8,536 nt of DNA, from positions 1-8,536 of the forward strand of contig JBAXFM010000229.1 in the NCBI GenBank assembly GCA_037139855.1, written 5' to 3'. Position numbers and translations under genes: made by a program. Positions 1-5,200 of the stretch are shown here, piece after piece (within the stretch, counting starts at the first letter, position 1; every line of letters begins with the position of its first letter). Source of the stretch: CAIVAT01 sp037139855. GTDB lineage: Bacteria; Bacteroidota; Bacteroidia; Bacteroidales; FEN-979. The notes beneath the pieces were generated by a model, which worked only from the letters and a program-made list of their open reading frames with translations, was not told where the DNA came from and ran no database searches.

Positions 1-309
1 GCGGCCAGCGATTATTATTGTCCGATCGGTTATTGGAATGGCCCGGTGTGGGTGCAATGGGAGTATGTGCTGTACCGCGGATTGCGCGACTACGGCTACG
101 AAAATGCAGCCAAACAACTAGCTGACCGTGTACTTGATAATATGATTTTCCATTTGAAGGCGGATCATGTTTTCTGGGAATTTTACAGCGCCGACGATCA
201 CCAGGCGGGATGGAACAAGACCTATATCTGGGCGGGGATCGCGGCCAGGATGCTCATAGACACCAACAACCCCAGCCTCCAGGCTGGGGACATAGACCAA
301 CACCCATGA
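1..309 (+). CDS. C-terminal fragment of a GH63/trehalase-like (alpha/alpha)6-barrel glycoside hydrolase
   Basis: The frame is open from the first base and ends at TGA 307-309, giving the last 102 residues of a longer protein whose start lies upstream. Fragment residues 10-17 read GYWNGPVW. This is the aromatic 'YWxGPVW' strand typical of (alpha/alpha)6-barrel alpha-glucosidases and related enzymes (GH63, GH37, mannosylglycerate-hydrolase-like). It is followed by a helix (GLRDYGYENAAKQLAD) and by FWEFYSADD near residues 58-66. By analogy with GH37/GH63 enzymes, Glu60 in FWEFY is a candidate catalytic base. The closing GWNKTYIWAGIAARML helix matches the usual end of the barrel. The likely role is hydrolysis of an alpha-linked glucoside or oligosaccharide, but the substrate cannot be told from this fragment. 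The stop overlaps the next gene's ATG, so the two are probably co-transcribed and translationally coupled. Confidence is high for the fold and low for the exact family. Confidence 0.8.
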   Translation, partial: AASDYYCPIGYWNGPVWVQWEYVLYRGLRDYGYENAAKQLADRVLDNMIFHLKADHVFWEFYSADDHQAGWNKTYIWAGIAARMLIDTNNPSLQAGDIDQHP

Positions 310-962
310 TAGTAAACCAAAAAAAGACAGCCATGATCTCCGGGGCCACAGGCCTGGTAGGAGAACAACTCCTAAACCAACTCTTGTCCGATCCTGCTTA
401 TGCAAAGGTCATAGCCATGGTTAGAAAGCCACTGGAAATGACGCATGAAAAATTGGAGCAGCAAGTGATCGATTTCGCACAACTGCCGGCGGCGTTGGCA
501 GGAATTAAAGCCGATGATGGTTACTGTTGCCTGGGAACGACCCTTAAAACGGCCGGAAGCAAGGAAAAACAGTATGTCATCGACCACGATTATGTGGTTT
601 GGTTCGCCCAGGGATGTCACAACGCAGGCGTGAGCCGGTTTGCCGTTGTTTCCTCCATCGGCGCCAATGCAGAATCCTCAAACTTCTATCTTCGCACCAA
701 AGGTGAAATGGAACGGGATCTGAAAAAGATTCCGTTTACAGCTCTTTCTATCCTTCAACCTTCCTTTTTACTTGGTGAACGGAGAGAGTTCAGATCGGGC
801 GAAAAGATTGGGATTGCTGTCATGAAAGCGCTCAACCCGCTGATGGTTGGCGGGTTGAAGAAGTATCGCGGGGTTCAGGTTTCTGTAGTTGCCGGGTGCA
901 TGATAAAACAAATATGCTCGGAAAAGGTTGGAGTGACAATCATTCAATCGGATTTTAGCTGA
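306..962 (+). CDS. NAD(P)-binding Rossmann oxidoreductase, HTATIP2/TIP30-like atypical SDR
   Basis: This is a complete 218-residue protein. Near the N-terminus is the nucleotide-binding glycine motif GATGLVG (residues 13-19). It is followed by VRKPL at the end of beta-2, where NADP-preferring members carry a basic residue, then CCLGTT, VVSSIGAN (the catalytic-Ser region) and YLRTK, which fits the SDR Tyr-x-x-x-Lys pair. The order and length of about 215 residues match the bacterial TIP30/HTATIP2-like group of atypical short-chain dehydrogenases. The substrate of this group is generally unknown. I chose the ATG at 306 because it overlaps the upstream stop as ATGA and leaves a short lead before the first beta-strand. 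An in-frame ATG at 333 is possible. Extension back to an ATG at 210 would only re-read the hydrolase gene in another frame and add a low-complexity Pro/His/Gln stretch. No Shine-Dalgarno sequence is visible, which is normal for Bacteroidota. The protein is probably cytosolic. Confidence 0.85.
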   Translation: MIVNQKKTAMISGATGLVGEQLLNQLLSDPAYAKVIAMVRKPLEMTHEKLEQQVIDFAQLPAALAGIKADDGYCCLGTTLKTAGSKEKQYVIDHDYVVWFAQGCHNAGVSRFAVVSSIGANAESSNFYLRTKGEMERDLKKIPFTALSILQPSFLLGERREFRSGEKIGIAVMKALNPLMVGGLKKYRGVQVSVVAGCMIKQICSEKVGVTIIQSDFS

Positions 963-985
963 TAGAATCATAACCTATTTATTGC

Positions 986-1003
986 AGTCAGCTTCAGCTG
1001 ACT
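986..1003. repeat. Perfect hairpin AGTCAGC-TTCA-GCTGACT
   Basis: A 7-bp perfect stem (986-992 with 997-1003) closes a TTCA tetraloop, 23 bp after the oxidoreductase stop. It could act as an mRNA 3'-end stabiliser or weak terminator. No T-run follows (CTTAGTGG comes next), so a classical intrinsic terminator is not supported. It may instead be the first element of the palindrome cluster that follows. Confidence 0.6.
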
Positions 1004-1086
1004 CTTAGTGGATAATATTATGAAACAGAGGCTTTAGCACCATAAATCCTTAAACAGGAATTTCTGGACAAATTGCTCTATTTACA

Positions 1087-1104
1087 GCCCTGAAAGGGCG
1101 CAAT
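1087..1104. repeat. REP-like palindrome unit, copy 1 (GCCCTGAAAGGGC core)
   Basis: The core at 1087-1099 pairs GCCCT with AGGGC around a 3-nt loop. The 18-bp unit GCCCTGAAAGGGCGCAAT recurs at 1154-1171 with one difference (C to T near the end). Short palindromes of this kind occur between genes in many Bacteroidota genomes. By analogy with REP elements they could be moved in trans by a Y1-type (RAYT) transposase, but none is present in this window. Confidence 0.65.
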
Positions 1105-1111
1105 CTATTAA

Positions 1112-1130
1112 CACAGGGTGCAGCCCTGTG
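1112..1130. repeat. Hairpin CACAGGG-TGCAG-CCCTGTG
   Basis: A perfect 7-bp inverted repeat (1112-1118 and 1124-1130) with a 5-nt loop lies between the two GCCCTGAAAGGGC units. It has a different core from its neighbours, so the cluster is a composite of several palindrome types rather than a simple tandem array. Confidence 0.65.
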
Positions 1131-1151
1131 CGGTAGGTGAACAAAAATATT

Positions 1152-1203
1152 AAGCCCTGAAAGGGCGTAATATTTCAGGATTAATTACGCCCTTTCAGGG
1201 CTT
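1152..1203. terminator. Perfect 20-bp inverted repeat; probable bidirectional terminator built from REP-like units
   Basis: The left arm, AAGCCCTGAAAGGGCGTAAT (1152-1171), is the exact reverse complement of the right arm at 1184-1203, with a 12-nt loop. Each arm is itself a copy of the GCCCTGAAAGGGC palindrome, so two REP-like units stand head to head (BIME-like). The stem is followed by CTTTT on the + strand and by AATATTTTTG on the - strand. It lies between genes converging from 962 and 1402. U-tracts on both sides and this location make a shared terminator a reasonable inference, although it is about 200 bp from each stop codon. Confidence 0.6.
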
Positions 1204-1225
1204 TTAAGTATGCTCAGGACACTAC

Positions 1226-1246
1226 ACGATGGGCTACACCCATCGT
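1226..1246. repeat. Hairpin ACGATGGG-CTACA-CCCATCGT
   Basis: A perfect 8-bp inverted repeat (1226-1233 and 1239-1246) with a 5-nt loop. It is another palindrome type within the intergenic cluster, 22 bp after the large inverted repeat. No function is evident other than membership of the cluster. Confidence 0.65.
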
Positions 1247-1257
1247 TGATATATGAC

Positions 1258-1271
1258 GCCCCATTCGGGGC
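1258..1271. repeat. Hairpin GCCCC-ATTC-GGGGC
   Basis: A perfect 5-bp GC-only stem with a 4-nt loop, the last palindrome of the cluster, 11 bp after the previous one. It is short enough to be chance alone, but its position in a run of GC-rich hairpins in AT-rich DNA supports inclusion. Confidence 0.5.
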
Positions 1272-1401
1272 TTCGGGTTTACAAATACAACACCAAATTC
1301 ATATCTCTATTGAACATTTATGGTTGGAGAGGTAGCAAAGAATTTAATCTGAAATCCGAAATCTCAAATTCCCTTCATCCCCCAGGAATTCCTTTTGATC
1401 C

Positions 1402-1932
1402 CTACATATCCGGTGTAATTTTAAAGGCATTGAAAATCTTGTCAACGCCTACCTGGGTGGCTCCGTGGTAGGTAGCTTCCAGAATTTCGGTATCATTCCA
1501 GCCCAGTGTTCTGAGTTTGTCAACATCACCCGCTTCAATGGAATTGGAGTTTTTCACAACCTTAAGCACGAAGAGCAGCATGGCCAGCTCTTTTTCTTCG
1601 AGCGGGGCCTTGGCGGGATCCAACTTTATTTCGGTAATCATGTCGGGTAAAACGCCATATTGTAAAAGGATTCCCGAATTCATGCCCACACAATACAGAC
1701 ATTGCTCCTGCTCCGAAACAAGCAAACGGATGAAAGCAAGTAATTTGCCGCTGAGGGTTTTGTGTCGCATGTAGTATCCCAGGTTTCCAAATTGCACATC
1801 AAGTACATGGGCGCTAGGACTGAATACTTTAAATGCATTTGGAATAAATCCCATGGCGCCGATCATGGATTCGTAAATTTCGCCTACCCGTCCGGTGGCC
1901 TGGTCTTTTTCAATGAGGTTTAGTAAAGCCAT
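1402..1932 (-). CDS. Carboxymuconolactone decarboxylase / AhpD-fold protein with CxxC motif
   Basis: A complete protein of 176 residues. The all-helical AhpD/CMD fold is indicated by residues 53-92 (YYMRHKTLSGKLLAFIRLLV, then EQEQCLYCVGMNSGIL). The redox CxxC is Cys78-Leu-Tyr-Cys81. In typical AhpD and peroxidase-related members the motif reads CxYCxxxHS; here the His position is Asn85 (CVGMNS). The proton-relay step seen in AhpD may therefore be altered or absent, though a thiol-disulfide role stays possible. N-terminal residues up to about 35 include the common 'GxIYESMxGxMGFIPNAF' region, and a C-terminal helix pair (TEILEATYHGATQVGVDKIFNAF) completes the fold. The protein is probably cytosolic and linked to peroxide or other redox chemistry; its partner is unknown. 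It converges on the oxidoreductase and diverges from the giant beta-helix gene, so it is probably a single-gene transcript. The start at 1932 gives the expected N-terminus. Confidence 0.85.
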   Translation of the reverse strand: MALLNLIEKDQATGRVGEIYESMIGAMGFIPNAFKVFSPSAHVLDVQFGNLGYYMRHKTLSGKLLAFIRLLVSEQEQCLYCVGMNSGILLQYGVLPDMITEIKLDPAKAPLEEKELAMLLFVLKVVKNSNSIEAGDVDKLRTLGWNDTEILEATYHGATQVGVDKIFNAFKITPDM

Positions 1933-1937
1933 ATAGT

Positions 1938-1974
1938 TTAAGTGTAAAGTTTAAGTGATTAAGTGATTAAGTGT
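1938..1974. repeat. 8-bp tandem repeat TTAAGTGA upstream of the CMD-family gene
   Basis: TTAAGTGA occurs at 1951-1958 and 1959-1966, followed by the one-mismatch TTAAGTGT at 1967-1974. A further TTAAGTGT lies at 1938-1945. The tract begins 6 bp outside the CMD start codon, so it would sit in the 5' leader or core promoter of that gene. Such short repeats can change copy number by slippage; whether that affects expression here is speculation. Confidence 0.65.
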
Positions 1975-1982
1975 TGAGTGTG

Positions 1983-2015
1983 CAAAGATGGTAATTAATT
2001 TGACACTATTTACAA
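1983..2015 (-). promoter_or_regulatory. Weak candidate promoter for the CMD-family gene
   Basis: Read on the - strand, 1990-1983 is CATCTTTG, matching five of six fixed positions of the Bacteroidota -7 consensus TAnnTTTG. A TTG lies at 2015-2013, about 22 bp further upstream, where a -33 TTG element could be. If real, the leader would be about 40-45 nt and would include the TTAAGTGA repeats. The match is imperfect, so this is tentative. Confidence 0.25.
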
Positions 2016-2078
2016 TCGTTTTTAATTATCTCTTTCCGGGCGATAATGATTGATCCCCTCCCTGCAAATCATCCTAAA

Positions 2079-2111
2079 TGACACATGACTTTCAATTTTT
2101 GACACATGACT
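2079..2111 (+). promoter_or_regulatory. 12-bp direct repeat pair spaced 21 bp: candidate activator-binding site
   Basis: TGACACATGACT occurs perfectly at 2079-2090 and again at 2100-2111. The start-to-start distance is 21 bp, two turns of B-DNA, so both copies face the same side of the helix. The second copy ends 25 bp before a good -7 box that has no recognisable -33 element. That arrangement suits two regulator molecules binding side by side and substituting for the -33 contact. Direct repeats at about this spacing are bound by, for example, LytTR-type response regulators, but I do not see a clear LytTR consensus, so the regulator is unknown. Confidence 0.5.
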
Positions 2112-2136
2112 GATAGTCTCCTGATTTTCCATAGGG

Positions 2137-2144
2137 TACTTTTG
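2137..2144 (+). promoter_or_regulatory. Candidate Bacteroidota -7 box for the giant beta-helix gene
   Basis: TACTTTTG fits TAnnTTTG, the -7 element of the primary sigma factor in Bacteroidota, at every fixed position. Transcription would start near 2151, giving a leader of about 40 nt before the ATG at 2191. About 20 bp upstream (near 2114-2117) there is no TTTG-like -33 element, so initiation may need an activator. Confidence 0.5.
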
Positions 2145-2190
2145 CCATGTTATTATTACGTCAATTTGTTTAACCAAAACCAACCGGAGA

Positions 2191-2250
2191 ATGAAACGAA
2201 TTATTGCAATCACTTTAATGACCATCATTGTAAATTTTTTACAAGGACAA
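2191..2250 (+). other. Signal peptide of the giant beta-helix protein
   Basis: Residues 1-20 begin MKRIIAITLMTII and end VNFLQGQ: two basic residues, a hydrophobic core and a short polar end, with mature protein probably starting at Pro21. There is no Cys at the cleavage region, so this looks like a signal peptidase I substrate rather than a lipoprotein. The exact cleavage point is an estimate. Confidence 0.75.
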
Positions 2251-5200
2251 CCCATCACAGGAACGAAAACAATCCCGGGTGATTATGCCACCCTTGCTTC
2301 TGCGATTTCACTGTTGAACACACTGGGCACAACCTCGCCGGGTGTAACTTTCAATATTGCCTCAGGCTATACAGAAAACGTAAATGCCAATTTAACCCTC
2401 ACCACCAATACTTCATCGGCCTCGGCCCCAATCGTTTTCCAGAAAGTGCCCGGGGAAACAACAAATCCAAAACTGTTCGCGAGCAATGGGGTATGGAACA
2501 GCGCCACCGATGGCGCCATCATCATTGCCGGAAGCGATTTTGTAACTTTCGATGGAATCGATATCACTGCGACCGACAATAGCATTGACTGGGGATATGG
2601 GCTGGTGAAAAGGAACAGTACGGCCCCGTTCGACGGATGCCAGAATGTGACCATCCGGAATTGCAGTATTTCTTTGTCACAAGCCAATTCAAATTCATAT
2701 GGGATATACTCCGGCAATCATATCGCGACCAATACCAATGCGCTCGCCATCACGGCGACGACTGATGCGTGCAACAACTGCCGGTTTTACAGCAACAATA
2801 TTTCCAATGTCAACAACGGGATCTACCTGAATGGGTACATTGCTCCCTCCCCTTACACCCTTTATGACCAGGGCAACGAGATCGGGGTTTCCGGGGCCAA
2901 CAACATCACCAATTATGGAGGAGCATTCAAATGCTATGGCATCGGCGCCACCAACCAGAATGCGCTGCTCATTTCGAACAACTACATCACCAGCAGTGTA
3001 AACGCAACAGCATCAAACAGTTTCTATGGAATTAGTCTTACCGGCGGGTTGCAAGCCAACAGTACGATTAGCAACAATACCATCAGCATCAATCTGGCAG
3101 CTATCAATAGCGCGGTGGGGGTATATTGTATCTACACACAATCCGGTGGTAGCGGAACAGGCAACACGCTCAATATTACCAACAACACCATTCAAAACTG
3201 TTCCAATCCATACAATAGCTCAGCATCCTTCTATTGCATTCAGAACTCCATCACCAGCAACGGACCTGGCACCATCAATGTGAATAACAATATAATCCAT
3301 GATATCACCATGGCCACTTCCGGATCCCTCTATGGCGTGGATGCCGGCTCTGCCACCAATGTGAACATTAACAGCAACACCATCTATAATTTATATGCCA
3401 CCGGAACAGGTTACTTATATGCGATCAGGAGCTGGACAGGCAACACCGTAATGCATGACAATGCGGTGCATGATCTCACCATCACATCCGGCAGCAATGA
3501 TCTTTGCGGATATTATAACACTGCTTCGCCAACGGTGGAGAGTTATTACAACAATTCATTTTACAACTTCAACCATAATGCGACAGGAGCGGTTTATGGG
3601 TATTACCTCAACACCACCACGGGAACGCGGCAAACCTACGGGAATACCATCCATTCCTTTTCATCTGCCGGAGGCGCTGTTTTCGGGATGTATCACCAGA
3701 GCAGCTCCCCGGTGGTTTATAAAAACAACATCTATGATCTGACCTCGCTATCTTCTGCCGGACAAGTTTATGGCCTTTATTTTTATAACGGGAATAACGT
3801 GTTAATACACAACAACTTTATCAGTGATCTAAAGGCGCCCGCTTCAACCGGAGTGACTGCTGTGTACGGCATATACCTCAACACGCCATCCCCGGCAAGT
3901 CTCGCTTACAATACCATTTACCTGAATGCCTCGAGCAGTTCAACCTCCACTTTCGGCACTGCCGGCATTTGTTTCTTCCAAAATTACACGACTGAACTGA
4001 AGAACAATATAGTAGTAAATAATTCCGTTCCGGTTAGTCTCACCGCTCCTGCTTACTCAGTTGCTTTGCAGCGTGGTGGTTCCTCCTCCATGTCCAATTA
4101 TGCAACCACTTCAAACAACAACTGTTATTACGCCGGAAATCCCGGACCCAACAACCTGATTTATTACGACGGCACAAACGCCGACCAATCCATCAGCCTT
4201 TTCAAAGCAAGGGTCACACCCAGGGAAACGGCTTCTTTTTCGGAAATGCCGCCATTCGTCGATGCGGCAAACCACAATTTTCATCTGGTGCCTGCCGCTA
4301 TTACGATGCTGGAGAGTTCAGGTTTGAAAATAACCACTCCGATTGCCATCACCAACGATTATGACAACGATATCCGGTGGGGTGAAACGGGTTATGCAGG
4401 TTCCGGAACAGCTACCGATGTTGGCGCCGATGAAGGCAATTTCACCCCGGTATCCGTGATGAGCTTTCAAAACTTCACAACCACCCAGGTTACCGGGAAT
4501 ACCTTTGCCGGAACGGTAAACCAGGCGATCATCCGGATGAAGATCACGGTTACCGGAGCTCCTTCGGCCATCAATGTGACCCAGTTCACCTGCAATGCTT
4601 CGGGAACGACAGCCATCGCCGACATCAATGCCACACCCTCAAAAATCTATTATACCGGCAACTCCTCCTTTTACGGGCCCGGACTCCTTTTTGGTACTGC
4701 ATCCCCTACCCTCGCCAACTTTACCGTTGCCGGATCGCAGACACTTTCCCCGGGCGATAATTATTTCTGGCTGGTGTACGACATTATCCAGACGGCTACC
4801 ACCGGGCATATCCTTGATGCACAATGTCTCGGCGCCACCATTGGCGGGACCGTAAGGGTACCCGACGTAACAGATCCTCCCGGGAACATGATGATCCTGG
4901 GCCCCATGACTGGAACTTACCTGGTTGGGACAGGGAACACCTTTCCAAACTTTGTGACCCTGACCGATGCCATCAACAATATCAATCATCGGGGTACCCT
5001 TACTCCTGTGGTGTTCAGCCTGACAAACAGCGCTGTCGTTCCATATAACATTACCAATGGCGAAGTTTTCCCGATTACCGTCGGGGTGATTCCGCTCGTT
5101 TCTGCGACAAATACCGTCACCATACAGCCTGCTACAGGAATGTCGCCGGTGATCACAGGAACATCTGCCTCCTCCATCATCAACCTGAACGGAACCGATT

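Larger units (their letters stand above)
963..1401. other. Non-coding gap between convergent genes, filled with palindromic repeats
   Basis: This 439-bp stretch lies between the 3' ends of the oxidoreductase (+) and the CMD-family gene (-). I see no credible gene in it. Its dominant content is six GC-rich palindromes between 986 and 1271, set in AT-rich spacer and listed separately. The part from about 1272 to 1401 has no structure I can identify. A short reading frame at 1253-1471 starts within a palindrome and runs antisense into the CMD-family gene, so it is not considered real. Confidence 0.8.
1933..2190. other. Divergent intergenic regulatory region
   Basis: This 258-bp AT-rich region separates the 5' ends of the CMD-family gene (-) and the giant beta-helix gene (+), so it should hold promoters for both. 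It contains an 8-bp tandem repeat near the CMD start, a 12-bp direct repeat pair at 2079-2111 and a -7-like box at 2137-2144, each listed separately. No convincing small gene was found; the antisense frame at 2022-2258 overlaps the signal-peptide coding region of the large gene. Confidence 0.7.

Noticed and set aside
210..305. Upstream extension of the oxidoreductase to an ATG at 210
   Set aside because: It would overlap the hydrolase by about 100 bp in another frame and add a Pro/His/Gln-rich stretch unlike any SDR N-terminus. The ATG at 306 gives the expected start just before the first beta-strand.
1087..1271. CRISPR array
   Set aside because: The repeats are short, palindromic, of several different cores and irregularly spaced, with no regular spacer-repeat pattern and no cas genes in the window.
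1253..1471. Small + strand reading frame across the end of the palindrome cluster
   Set aside because: It begins within a hairpin, overlaps the CMD-family gene antisense and has no recognisable protein features.
2186..2190. GGAGA directly before the giant gene's ATG as a Shine-Dalgarno site
   Set aside because: It touches the start codon with no spacing, so it could not pair with 16S rRNA in the normal geometry. Bacteroidota generally do not rely on Shine-Dalgarno sequences.
2022..2258. - strand reading frame of 78 codons over the divergent promoter region
   Set aside because: It covers the signal-peptide coding region of the giant gene and the direct repeats; its composition looks like translated AT-rich spacer.
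2761..2790. CNNC pair in the giant protein as a redox or metal site
   Set aside because: A single CxxC in an extracellular beta-helix with no supporting His or Cys cluster nearby; a structural disulfide or chance is just as likely.
3026..3742. Several + strand frames inside module A
   Set aside because: They are frame-shifted shadows of the giant reading frame, which I translated continuously from 2191 to 8535 without a stop.
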